Positions 52,448-61,588 of a stretch of DNA of 64,000 nt are shown here, piece after piece. The DNA comes from Prevotella sp. (GTDB lineage Bacteria; Bacteroidota; Bacteroidia; Bacteroidales; Bacteroidaceae): NCBI GenBank assembly GCA_017458225.1, contig JAFTFX010000019.1, forward strand, positions 1 to 64,000. The letters are read 5' to 3'. Below the pieces are notes generated by a model. It was not told where the DNA came from, ran no database searches, and saw only the letters and a list, made by a program, of their open reading frames with translations. The position numbers and the translations under genes are program-made. Position 1 is the first letter of the stretch, and each line of letters starts with the position of its first letter.

Positions 52448-54355
52448 ATGAGAAAGAAATCTATGATAAGAATCCTTACCAAAGGAATAACGGCAATGAG
52501 TTGTTGTCTGTTGGTCTGGGGATTTACCGCTTGTGCCGACAAATGGGACGAGCACTATGAAGAAATGCCGGCAGGCTTGAGCAATGAGAGCCTGTGGGAG
52601 GCCATTTCAAGCAATCCGGATCTGACAAATTTCAAGACGCTTATTGCTGGTGTTGGCTACGACAAACAGTTGGCCAGCAGCCAGATGTTTACCGTCTTTG
52701 CCCCGACAAACGATTGCTTGTCGGCGGCAGAGGTGGCCAACATGATTGCGCTTTACAAATCGGAAAAGGGCAAGGTCAGTGAAGACGAGAACCAAGTGCT
52801 CAAGGAGTTTGTGAAGAACCACATTGCTCTGTATAACCATTCCGTATCGTCAGTCAGCAACGACTCTATCAAGCTGATGAACGGCAAATATGGTGTGCTG
52901 ACTCCCAACACGATAGCAGGCGTGGACATGCTGAGCAAGAACCAGAACTACAAGAACGGTGTGCTCTATACAGTAGGCTCCCAGCTCAGCTACAAGCCCA
53001 ATCTGTTTGAGCTTATCCGTAAAGATGCCGACCTGACGAAGTTGTCAGAGTTTATGTACAATCCCAGCTTCTATTACAAGGTGTTCATACCAGAGGAGAG
53101 TGTGGAAGGCGGACTTGATGACTATGGTCGCACGACCTATCTTGACTCTGTGTTCTCACAGCGTAATGAGTTGTTCAGCTATCTTGACAACATCAACCAT
53201 GAGGACAGCTCGTTCTGGATGGTGGCACCTACCGATGCACTCTGGGATCAGCTGATGACTGAGTATAGCGAATACTTCAAGTATCCTGCCGACTGCAAAA
53301 TCAAAGACTCACTGGAGTATATCCTGCCTCGTCTGTTCATCGTAATGGGAACGGTGTTTAACCGTACTTTCAATACGGGTGTGTTCAATCAGGAGAAGGC
53401 AAACGAAAAGGGTGCCGGCGATATCACGATTGATGACTCGCTGATGTCGGTAAACTGCTTTCGCGACTTCGTTACACGCAAACGTGCATGGGCTGGTCAG
53501 GCCTTCAACTATTATGAATATTATAATGCATGGCAGTCAGACGGCGTGCTGGCGAATACACTTGACATAGACAGTTGCAGTAATGGCCTGATGAGAAAGG
53601 CTACAGCCAAATGGCCTATTGACAAGCTTCAGTCTTTTGCACAGTATGTGGTTGTTGAGGCTGATGCCAATATTTGGGAACTGAGTAAAACGGTGAATTC
53701 TGCCGGTGACTCTATCGCCACCATCTCGGCTGTTCAGCGCAATGCCTCAAGAGATACCCTTGATGAGTATAATTTCTACGACAGGGTGTGGAGTAATGGA
53801 TTTGTTGAATTTGACCCTGTTCAGAACCGACAGAACCATACCGCTACTTTCCGTATTGACAATGTGCTCTCGAATTTTGGCTACGACATCTATCTCGTAA
53901 CGGCTCCGGCCATCGCCTATGACCGCAATGCTCCCGAAGCCCAGCGCGTTCCTACCAAACTGCGCATCACACTGAACTACAAGCAAGAAAACGGCTCTAT
54001 GAAGACGGAACGACTTGTCAGCGAAGTTACGACAGATGCCAATTCGATGGGCTATATCCAACTGGCAAGCGATTTCAAGTTCCCCGTAACGAACTATGGC
54101 CTGTATAATTATGACACGAAGCCTTCTGTGACGCTGGATGTGGAGACACGTGTGAGCAACAGTGAGTTGAACAGAGGAACGTTTACCCGTAATATGCGCA
54201 TTGACTGCATTCTGCTGGTGCCACATGGCACGATGGAAGAAGGTGTTGTACCGGCCGGCAGCAAAATACCCACTGTTGACCAAGGTAAACCCGCTATGTT
54301 GATGAAGCCTCATGGCGACACGCCTCAGGCTACAACTTTCTATATGCGTCGCTAA
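52448..54355 (+). CDS. fasciclin (FAS1)-domain surface lipoprotein C
   Basis: A 635-residue lipoprotein. The signal ends at WGFTAC, followed by ADKWDEHYEEM, an acidic surface signal. The first FAS1 domain is clear: NLTNFKTLIAGVGYDKQL-type segment, SSQMFTVFAPTNDCLSAAEV, LKEFVKNHIALYNHSVSSVS, KLMNGKYGVLTPNTIAGVD. A second related block contains SSFWMVAPTDALWDQLMTEY. The C-terminal part is beta-rich (LSNFGYDIYLVTAPAIAYDR). It lies 43 nt after lipoprotein B and 15 nt before the second SusC gene, so it belongs to the same transcription unit. Confidence 0.87.
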   Translation: MRKKSMIRILTKGITAMSCCLLVWGFTACADKWDEHYEEMPAGLSNESLWEAISSNPDLTNFKTLIAGVGYDKQLASSQMFTVFAPTNDCLSAAEVANMIALYKSEKGKVSEDENQVLKEFVKNHIALYNHSVSSVSNDSIKLMNGKYGVLTPNTIAGVDMLSKNQNYKNGVLYTVGSQLSYKPNLFELIRKDADLTKLSEFMYNPSFYYKVFIPEESVEGGLDDYGRTTYLDSVFSQRNELFSYLDNINHEDSSFWMVAPTDALWDQLMTEYSEYFKYPADCKIKDSLEYILPRLFIVMGTVFNRTFNTGVFNQEKANEKGAGDITIDDSLMSVNCFRDFVTRKRAWAGQAFNYYEYYNAWQSDGVLANTLDIDSCSNGLMRKATAKWPIDKLQSFAQYVVVEADANIWELSKTVNSAGDSIATISAVQRNASRDTLDEYNFYDRVWSNGFVEFDPVQNRQNHTATFRIDNVLSNFGYDIYLVTAPAIAYDRNAPEAQRVPTKLRITLNYKQENGSMKTERLVSEVTTDANSMGYIQLASDFKFPVTNYGLYNYDTKPSVTLDVETRVSNSELNRGTFTRNMRIDCILLVPHGTMEEGVVPAGSKIPTVDQGKPAMLMKPHGDTPQATTFYMRR

Positions 54356-54370
54356 TATTCACCTAATAAT

Positions 54371-57300
54371 ATGAAGGAAAATATGTATATGAAACGATAT
54401 ATCTTATTTGGACTATCACTGTTGATGGCTTTTCCTCTGACCGTCAGTGCTCAAGATGATGATTCAGAAGAAGAGGGTTCGCAGACTGCCATCCGCGGCT
54501 TTGCAGTGAAACAGAAAAACTATGAGACACGAGTCGTCAAGGGAGTTGTGCGCGATGCAACCACCCAGCAACCTCTGGCAGGTGCTATGGTTCGTGCTGG
54601 TCAGATAGAAGGATACAGTGTGCTGACCGAGGACGACGGATCGTACGAACTGAAGTTGCCCGTCTTCGCAACGAGTATCTTTGTGTCATCGCCTGACTAC
54701 AACCCCATCCAGATTGGTCTTATGAAGGGGGAGAAGCAGAAGGTGGCCTACCTTTATCCGACAACATTCTCATCTGAATATGCGCCCAAGACCAATGTGC
54801 GCGGTGATGCTGTTGCCAGCAATTTCAATTATTCTGGTGCCATCAATATCAAAGATGAAATCCAGAAACAGTTGGGTGCTCAGGTGCATACAATCAGCAG
54901 AAGCGGCACTCCCGGTGTGGGAAGTGTGATGTTTATGCAGGGCTTGAACTCGCTGAACGTCAATGCACAGCCGTTGGTTGTGGTTGATGACGTGATTATC
55001 GACCAGCAGTATAATCGTGACCTGCTGCACGACGGATTCTTCAATGATATCCTGACAGGTATAAATCCTGCCGACATCGAGAAGGTGACCGTGATGCGCA
55101 ATGGTACGGCTCTCTATGGTGCCAAGGGTGCCAATGGCGTGATTCTGATTCAGACTCGCCGCAACAAGTCGATGGCTACCCGTATTACTGCCACTGCTTC
55201 GGCCGGTGTAACACTGAAGCCTAAGTTCCTTCCTGTGATGAATGCTGATGAGTATCGTGGCTATGCATCAGAAATGCTGAAGACTACGAACACCAAGCTT
55301 CAGTCGTTCAAGTTCCTGGACGAGCGTCAGGTTCTGGACAACGGACAGCAGAACTACTACTATCCGCTCTATCACCAGAGCACCGACTGGAAAGATCTGG
55401 TCTATCATACTGCCATTACGCAGAACTACGGTATTAACGTAGAAGGTGGTGACGCTGTGGCCAACTACAACCTGTCGGTAGGCTATTCATCGGCACAGAG
55501 CACGCTGAAATACAACGACATGGATCGTTTGAGCGTTCGCTTCAATACCGATATCTCGCTGACCAAGAACCTTGACGTGCGTTTCGATGCTTCGTTCTCT
55601 AACCAGACTCGCAACATCCGTAACGACGGCGCACCTGAAAACTACGACAGCGGCACTCCCACTTCGCCTGCTTTCTTGGCATACGTGAAGAGCCCCTTCC
55701 TGAGCCCCTACAGCTATGGTCGTGGTATGTTCTCAGAGAGCCACTATAATATTGATGCCGAGGACTACCTGAACGAGGCACTGGCCAACTACAGCGGCTA
55801 TAACTGGCGTTTGGGTAACCCTGCTGCCATTAATGAATATGGTGATGCTGAAAACAAGAACCGCTTTGAGAACTCTATGCTGAATCTTACGGTAACACCG
55901 AAGTACCAGTTTACCCGTAACCTCTTCTTGCAGGAACACTTCAGCTATAACCTGGTGAATACCAATGAGATGTTCTACATCCCTGTCAACGGAACTCCGT
56001 CATACTATGTGGAGAGCATTGGTGCCAACCGTGACAACGAGGTGCGCTCGCTGGCTTCAAGACAGAATTCGGTGATGAGCGACACCCGACTTGACTGGCA
56101 GAATCGCTACGGTGCACACTTCGTGCATCTGTTTGGTGGCGCTCGTATCAACTGGGAAAGCTATAGTTCTAATTCGCAGTTGGGCTACAACACAGGTAAC
56201 GATAAGACCCCGTTCATGCGTAAGGACCTGAAAGATGTTTCAGTGACTGGTATCAATGAGAGTTGGAACTCGTTGGCATGGTATGCTCAGGCAGAGTATG
56301 ACTATCTGAGCCGCTATTATCTGCAGGCTAACTTGACCGTTGAAGGCTCTTCACGTTTTGGCAAGAATGCCGACGGACTGAAGATGGCCGGTGTGCCCTG
56401 GGCCGTATTCCCCAGTGTACAGGCAGCTTGGGTCATCAGCAACGAGCCCTGGATGGCCAAGGTCGACGGCATTGACTATCTGCGTCTGAACGTGGGCTAT
56501 GATGTCAGTGGTAACGACGATATTGATTTCTATGCTGCGCGCAGCTATTTCAAGGCAGGTCTGTTCCTGCATGCCATTTCCGGTCTTACCTTTGGTGGCA
56601 TCGGTAATACCGAGATACAGTGGGAGACCACTCGCCGACTGAATGCCGGACTGGAGGGTAGTTTCATGAACAATCGTCTGAGCGTAGGACTGAACTACTT
56701 CCGTTCAACGACCGACAATCTGCTTACTCTTCAGTCAGTAAGCTTCCTTTCTGGTAAGGACAAGGCTTGGTCAAACGACGGTAAACTGCAGAATGAAGGC
56801 TTCGACGTGAATTTCACGGCTAAGGTGTTGGCCCTGAAAGACTGGCAGTGGCAGATTGGCGCCAGCGCAGGTCACTATAAGAATAAGATTACGGCGCTGC
56901 CTGACGGTGCAGAGTATATCGACAATACAGTCTATGGTGCCACCATTCGTACACAGGTGGGACAGGCTGCCAACTTGTTCTACGGCTACAGGACGCTGGG
57001 CGTGTTCTCTACTACCGAGGAAGCCATGGCTGCTGGTACAGCCGATCCCAAGGGCCTGTATTTCTTGGCAGAAAATGGTGTCGACAGGAACTACTTCGGT
57101 GCCGGCGACGTGCACTTTGATGATCTGAATGGTGATGGTCAGATCACTGATGATGACCGAACTGTTATTGGCGATCCGAACCCAGACATCTTTGGTAATA
57201 TTTACACCTCTATTGCTTGGAAGCACCTGAAGCTCGACGTTCGTTTCAATTACTCGCTGGGCAATGATGTTTACAACTACATGCGCTCACAGATGGAGTC

Positions 57301-57670
57301 GGGCAGCCGCTTCATGAACCAGTCTACAGCCTTGAATGCCCGTTGGCAGGCAGAAGGCCAGACGGCCAGTATCCCCCGAGTCAGTTTCCAGGATCCGATG
57401 GGCAATGCCCGTTTCAGTGACCGTTGGATTGAGGACGGCAGCTATCTGCGTCTGAAGACCGTTACGCTGAGCTATGACTTGCCTTTGAAGTCGCAGTACA
57501 TTCAGGGACTGCAGTTCTGGATTCAGGGTAACAATCTGCTCACCTTCTCGAAGTATCTGGGTACCGATCCTGAGTTCACCATGACTTCAAGCGTCATTGG
57601 CCAGGGCATCGATCTCGGACTGCTGGGACAAAGCCGTTCGGTGGTTGCTGGTGTGAAGATAAATCTGTAA
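54371..57670 (+). CDS. SusC/RagA-type TonB-dependent outer-membrane transporter B
   Basis: A 1099-residue transporter. The signal peptide reads MKRYILFGLSLLMAFPLTVS from an internal ATG at 54389, with AAGGAA 10 nt before it; the first ATG at 54371 is listed but 54383 or 54389 may be used. The regulatory-like domain (VVKGVVRDATTQQPLAGAMV) is preceded by an acidic DDDSEEEGS stretch. The plug reads LGAQVHTISRSGTPGVGSVM, FMQGLNSLNVNAQPLVVVDD, GINPADIEKVTVMRNGTALY. Barrel motifs near the end include EDGSYLRLKTVTLSYDLPL. It is divergent from SusC A in sequence and pairs with the SusD gene 30 nt downstream. Confidence 0.94.
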   Translation: MKENMYMKRYILFGLSLLMAFPLTVSAQDDDSEEEGSQTAIRGFAVKQKNYETRVVKGVVRDATTQQPLAGAMVRAGQIEGYSVLTEDDGSYELKLPVFATSIFVSSPDYNPIQIGLMKGEKQKVAYLYPTTFSSEYAPKTNVRGDAVASNFNYSGAINIKDEIQKQLGAQVHTISRSGTPGVGSVMFMQGLNSLNVNAQPLVVVDDVIIDQQYNRDLLHDGFFNDILTGINPADIEKVTVMRNGTALYGAKGANGVILIQTRRNKSMATRITATASAGVTLKPKFLPVMNADEYRGYASEMLKTTNTKLQSFKFLDERQVLDNGQQNYYYPLYHQSTDWKDLVYHTAITQNYGINVEGGDAVANYNLSVGYSSAQSTLKYNDMDRLSVRFNTDISLTKNLDVRFDASFSNQTRNIRNDGAPENYDSGTPTSPAFLAYVKSPFLSPYSYGRGMFSESHYNIDAEDYLNEALANYSGYNWRLGNPAAINEYGDAENKNRFENSMLNLTVTPKYQFTRNLFLQEHFSYNLVNTNEMFYIPVNGTPSYYVESIGANRDNEVRSLASRQNSVMSDTRLDWQNRYGAHFVHLFGGARINWESYSSNSQLGYNTGNDKTPFMRKDLKDVSVTGINESWNSLAWYAQAEYDYLSRYYLQANLTVEGSSRFGKNADGLKMAGVPWAVFPSVQAAWVISNEPWMAKVDGIDYLRLNVGYDVSGNDDIDFYAARSYFKAGLFLHAISGLTFGGIGNTEIQWETTRRLNAGLEGSFMNNRLSVGLNYFRSTTDNLLTLQSVSFLSGKDKAWSNDGKLQNEGFDVNFTAKVLALKDWQWQIGASAGHYKNKITALPDGAEYIDNTVYGATIRTQVGQAANLFYGYRTLGVFSTTEEAMAAGTADPKGLYFLAENGVDRNYFGAGDVHFDDLNGDGQITDDDRTVIGDPNPDIFGNIYTSIAWKHLKLDVRFNYSLGNDVYNYMRSQMESGSRFMNQSTALNARWQAEGQTASIPRVSFQDPMGNARFSDRWIEDGSYLRLKTVTLSYDLPLKSQYIQGLQFWIQGNNLLTFSKYLGTDPEFTMTSSVIGQGIDLGLLGQSRSVVAGVKINL

Positions 57671-57700
57671 TTGAAAATTGATCATTGAAATATAATAATT

Positions 57701-59629
57701 ATGATTACAAAGATAAATAACAAGGTGGTTGCAGGAGTCTTCTCTCTCCTCCTTCCATTTTCCGCTTTCCTCTTTGCAGGTTGTGAGGACTTCTTCGAGC
57801 AAGAGTCAGAGGATGTGGTCTATGCCGACAAGGCCCACTTGAACAATGCTGTAGATACGATCTATTCTGTGACTGGTATCATGAATAAGATGCAGGTGAT
57901 TGCCGACCGCACCATTCTGTTTGGCGAGGTGAGAGGCGACTTGGTGACTTTGACCAAAGATGCCAGCAATGACCTGCGCGAGTTGGCTGAGTTCAACGTT
58001 AGCGACGACAATAAGTATAATAGCCCTCGCGATTACTATGAGATTATTAACAACTGCAACTACTTCCTTGCTAATGTCAATCCCGACATGAAGAATAACC
58101 GCAATGAGAACATCTTCATGAAGGAGTATGCTGCCGTCAAGGCTTTCCGTGCATGGACTTATTTGCAGCTGGCCCTGGTCTACGGACGGGTGCCATTTGT
58201 CACTGATCCTATCCTGACGAAGGACGATGCTGAGCGTGACTACCCGTTCTATTCTGTGGAAGATGTCTGCCGTTATTTCCTGAACGATCTCAGTGGAATT
58301 CCTGAAGAGTACAACTGTAAGTTCCCTGGCTATCGTACCATTCGCGGCACAGCTTCAAGCCTGTTCTACTTCCCACTGAGTATTCTCCGTGGTGAACTCT
58401 ACCTCTGGCTGGCTTCTTACACGCAGAACAAGGAGTACTACCGCCAGGCCGCATTGAACTACTATAAGTATATCTCGGAGCGCAATGGCACGGGTGGTTT
58501 CTATTCAACAGGCTTGAGCACCGTTATGTGGAATCCCGGTTCATCTACGTGGTCGAGCTATTTCTCGATTAACTATACCACCTCCTTGACATCAAGGTAT
58601 CCTGATATCTTCGATTCGTCAGTAGAAACACCAACATCTCAGGGTGAGTTGATAACGATGATTCCTGGTGACTCTATCCCTGCTGAAGGATACTATAGCG
58701 AACTGCGTAATCTTTTCAACTCTACCAGCTTGAACGACAACAAGTACAGCATCACCCCGTCGACGAATATGATTGAAATTTCTGAGGCGCAGAAGAACTG
58801 CTGTTTGAGCAAGATTCGTACTGACGGAACTTATTCAGTCTCTTATGCTCCTACCGGTCTCAATCAGCGCCGTACGGGTGACCTCCGCTTGAAGTATATA
58901 TGGCAGGAAGGTACCACACGCGACTACTATACCGGTGACCGCATTGAAACGCAGAACATCGTCAAGTATCAGACGCGCAATGTGCATATCTATCGCAAGC
59001 AGATGCTCTATTTGCGCATGGCCGAAGCACTCAACATGGCCGGTTATCCGCGTATGGCTTTCCAGATTTTGTCGAACGGTATCAACGATAAGGTGATGAA
59101 CGACTCTATCTATCCCTTCTATAGCAAGACCGACTCTATCGACTTCCTGTCGAAGTTCAAGTTCTCTACAGGATCATACAAACTGTTGCTGCCTGAGCAA
59201 TTCGCCGGTACTACCGTGTCGATTACGGGCAACACAATGGGTATGCATAGCCGTGGTTCAGGCTGGACTCCCGACAACGAGTACTATTCATTTACCGACT
59301 CAGTGCCCGAGACCAGAACGATTACACTGGACGATGGAACCACGAAGGATACTATCGTGATGAATCGTGTGCCTGTGGCCGATCAGCAAGCCTACGTCGA
59401 CAGTCTGATTCTGAATGAGAGCGCACTGGAGTTTGCTTTCGAGGGTACTCGTTACTACGATGTGATGCGCTATGCATTGCGACAGCCCAACCCGGGAGCT
59501 GCCATGGCCAAGATCATCTATGGTCGTCGTGGTAAAGACAATGCTGCCCAGGTGCAGGGCGAAATCAAGAAAGACCTGAACAATCAGCAGAACTGGTATC
59601 TGAACTGGAAAGGAAAGATTGGATTTTAA
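57701..59629 (+). CDS. SusD/RagB-type surface lipoprotein B
   Basis: A 642-residue lipoprotein. The signal ends at FLFAGC, followed by EDFFEQESEDVVYADKAHL, the SusD opening. Helical repeats include YAAVKAFRAWTYLQLALVYG and the later LRMAEALNMAGYPRMAFQIL. A C-terminal ESALEFAFEGTRYYDVMRYA matches the conserved end. It is longer than SusD A because of extra loops in the middle. It is the last gene of the FAS1/SusCD locus and lid of SusC B. Confidence 0.93.
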   Translation: MITKINNKVVAGVFSLLLPFSAFLFAGCEDFFEQESEDVVYADKAHLNNAVDTIYSVTGIMNKMQVIADRTILFGEVRGDLVTLTKDASNDLRELAEFNVSDDNKYNSPRDYYEIINNCNYFLANVNPDMKNNRNENIFMKEYAAVKAFRAWTYLQLALVYGRVPFVTDPILTKDDAERDYPFYSVEDVCRYFLNDLSGIPEEYNCKFPGYRTIRGTASSLFYFPLSILRGELYLWLASYTQNKEYYRQAALNYYKYISERNGTGGFYSTGLSTVMWNPGSSTWSSYFSINYTTSLTSRYPDIFDSSVETPTSQGELITMIPGDSIPAEGYYSELRNLFNSTSLNDNKYSITPSTNMIEISEAQKNCCLSKIRTDGTYSVSYAPTGLNQRRTGDLRLKYIWQEGTTRDYYTGDRIETQNIVKYQTRNVHIYRKQMLYLRMAEALNMAGYPRMAFQILSNGINDKVMNDSIYPFYSKTDSIDFLSKFKFSTGSYKLLLPEQFAGTTVSITGNTMGMHSRGSGWTPDNEYYSFTDSVPETRTITLDDGTTKDTIVMNRVPVADQQAYVDSLILNESALEFAFEGTRYYDVMRYALRQPNPGAAMAKIIYGRRGKDNAAQVQGEIKKDLNNQQNWYLNWKGKIGF

Positions 59630-59655
59630 ACAGAACTAAAACTACTTTTTCATAG

Positions 59656-59714
59656 AATTATGGCCATAATTTTCGCAATTATGGCCATAATTCATTCAAT
59701 TTTCGCCAAAATTG
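59656..59714. repeat. 21-nt palindromic units upstream of rimP
   Basis: AATTATGGCCATAATT occurs at 59656-59671 and again at 59677-59692, each perfectly self-complementary. A third related palindrome AATTTTCGCCAAAATT lies at 59698-59713, with unit spacing of 21 nt. They sit between the FAS1/SusCD locus and the rimP promoter, where they could act as a boundary or terminator. Confidence 0.75.
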
Positions 59715-59745
59715 TTTGTAGTATGCAAAAAATGTAGTACCTTTG
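59715..59745 (+). promoter_or_regulatory. promoter of rimP-nusA-infB
   Basis: TTTG (59715-59718), 19-nt gap, TACCTTTG (59738-59745): a complete Bacteroidota-type promoter. The rimP start follows 63 nt later. Confidence 0.8.
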
Positions 59746-59808
59746 CAGCGTTCAGTGGAATGAGGGGCTTGACAAAAGCTCCTCATTTCTGTTATAAATC
59801 AATCACGA

Positions 59809-60273
59809 ATGATCAACAAGGACACAATTAAGACGTTGGTGGAAGAGTGGCTCAAGAAGGGCAACTACTTCCTGGTAGACATTATGATGGACGGCGACCG
59901 CATCGCCGTGGAGATTGACCATGCCGAAGGCGTGTGGATCGAAGACTGTGCCGAACTGAGCCGCTACTTACAGGAGCAGTTGGGCGAAGAAATGGACGAC
60001 TATGAGCTGGAGGTAGGCTCGGCTGGCATCGGACAGCCCTTCAAGGTGGAACAACAGTATCAGAACCATGTGGGCGACGAAGTGGAGGTGCTTATGGCCG
60101 ACGGCAAAAAGCTGACAGGCATTCTGAAGAGCGTCGAAGGACGGCAGTTCGTTGTCACCACAAAGGAGAAACAGGTTCCTGAGGGCAAGAAACGCCCCGT
60201 GCTGGTCGAGGTGGACAAGCCATTCTCGATGGACGAGGTGAAATCGACGAAATATGTGCTGAATTTCAAATAG
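59809..60273 (+). CDS. rimP: ribosome maturation factor RimP
   Basis: Supports late assembly of the 30S subunit. The 154-residue product has the normal two-domain layout: VEEWLKKGNYFLVDIMMDGD with the second strand VEIDHAEGVWIEDCAELSRY, then LEVGSAGIGQPFKVEQQYQN, a motif conserved in the family, and an SH3-like C-terminal domain (ILKSVEGRQFVVTTKEKQV). It opens the rimP-nusA-infB operon behind a clear promoter. The start at 59809 gives a standard length. Confidence 0.94.
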   Translation: MINKDTIKTLVEEWLKKGNYFLVDIMMDGDRIAVEIDHAEGVWIEDCAELSRYLQEQLGEEMDDYELEVGSAGIGQPFKVEQQYQNHVGDEVEVLMADGKKLTGILKSVEGRQFVVTTKEKQVPEGKKRPVLVEVDKPFSMDEVKSTKYVLNFK

Positions 60274-60310
60274 TCAAATAGCAAAAAAGTAAAATAGAAA
60301 AAATATAGAA

Positions 60311-61573
60311 ATGGCAACAAGAAAAGATGCGAAAGGTCCCAGCATGTTTGAGACCTTTCAAGAGTTTAAGGAGACCAAGAACATTGACCGTACCACATTG
60401 GTGAGCGTGCTCGAAGAGAGCTTTCGCAATGTGCTGGCCAAGATGTTCGGCAGCGACGAGAACTTCGACGTGATTGTGAACCCCGATAAGGGCGACTTCG
60501 AGATTCATCGTAACCGCGTGGTGGTAGAAGACGGCGAGGTGCGCGACGAGAACAAGGAGATAGCCCTCTCAGAGGCTCAGAAGATTGAGCCCGACTACGA
60601 GGTGGGCGAGGAAGTGTCTGAGGAGGTGGACTTCCAGAAGTTTGGCCGCCGTGCCATCTTGAACCTGCGCCAAACACTGGCTTCGAAGATTTTGGAACTG
60701 GACCACGATGCCCTCTATCAGAAATACAAGGACAAGGTGGGAACCGTCGTATCAGGCGAGGTCTATCAGATGTGGAAGCGCGAGGTGCTGCTCATGGACG
60801 ATGAGGGCAACGAACTCCATTTGCCGAAGTCGGAGCAGATTCCTGCCGACAACTACCGCAAGGGCGAGACCATCCGTGCCCTCGTCAAGGAGGTGCAGAA
60901 CGAGAACAACAACCCACGCATCATCCTGTCGCGCACCAGCCCTGACTTCCTGAAGCGCCTGCTGGAGGCTGAGGTGCCCGAGATTAATGATGGTCTGATT
61001 GCCATCCGTCGCGTGGCCCGTATGCCGGGCGAGCGTGCCAAGGTGGCCGTGGAAAGCTTCGATGACCGCATAGATCCTGTAGGAGCCTGCGTGGGTGTGA
61101 AGGGTAGCCGTGTGCACGGCATCGTTCGCGAGCTGCAGAACGAGAATATCGATGTCATCAACTTCTCGAGCAACATCCAACTCTTCATTCAGCGTGCCCT
61201 CTCGCCTGCCAAGGTGACCAGCATCAAGCTCGACGAAGAGAACCATAAGGCCGAAGTCTATCTGCAGCCCGAGGAGGTGAGCTTGGCCATTGGTAAGGGC
61301 GGCATCAACATCAAGCTGGCCTCTATGCTTACCGAGCATACCATCGACGTATTCCGTGTGGTGCCCGAAGGTGCCGATGACGACGAGGATATCTACCTCG
61401 ACGAGTTCAGCGACGAAATCGACCAGTGGGTTATCGACAGCATCAAAGCCATCGGTCTCGATACGGCTAAGGCTGTGCTCAACGCTCCGCGCGAGATGCT
61501 CATTGAAAAGGCCGACCTTGAGGAAGAAACCGTCGACCATCTGATAGAGGTGCTGAAAGCAGAATTTGAATAA
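60311..61573 (+). CDS. nusA: transcription elongation/termination factor NusA
   Basis: Binds RNA polymerase and nascent RNA to modulate pausing, termination and antitermination. The 420-residue product has the N-terminal polymerase-binding domain (KNIDRTTLVSVLEESFRNVL), an S1 domain (GTVVSGEVYQMWKREVLLMD), and KH domains (GACVGVKGSRVHGIVRELQN; VSLAIGKGGINIKLASMLTE). The C-terminus is helical and ends soon after, so the acidic repeats of the E. coli protein are missing, as expected in this phylum. It lies 37 nt after rimP and 15 nt before infB. Confidence 0.96.
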   Translation: MATRKDAKGPSMFETFQEFKETKNIDRTTLVSVLEESFRNVLAKMFGSDENFDVIVNPDKGDFEIHRNRVVVEDGEVRDENKEIALSEAQKIEPDYEVGEEVSEEVDFQKFGRRAILNLRQTLASKILELDHDALYQKYKDKVGTVVSGEVYQMWKREVLLMDDEGNELHLPKSEQIPADNYRKGETIRALVKEVQNENNNPRIILSRTSPDFLKRLLEAEVPEINDGLIAIRRVARMPGERAKVAVESFDDRIDPVGACVGVKGSRVHGIVRELQNENIDVINFSSNIQLFIQRALSPAKVTSIKLDEENHKAEVYLQPEEVSLAIGKGGINIKLASMLTEHTIDVFRVVPEGADDDEDIYLDEFSDEIDQWVIDSIKAIGLDTAKAVLNAPREMLIEKADLEEETVDHLIEVLKAEFE

Positions 61574-61588
61574 AACACAAAAGTATTT

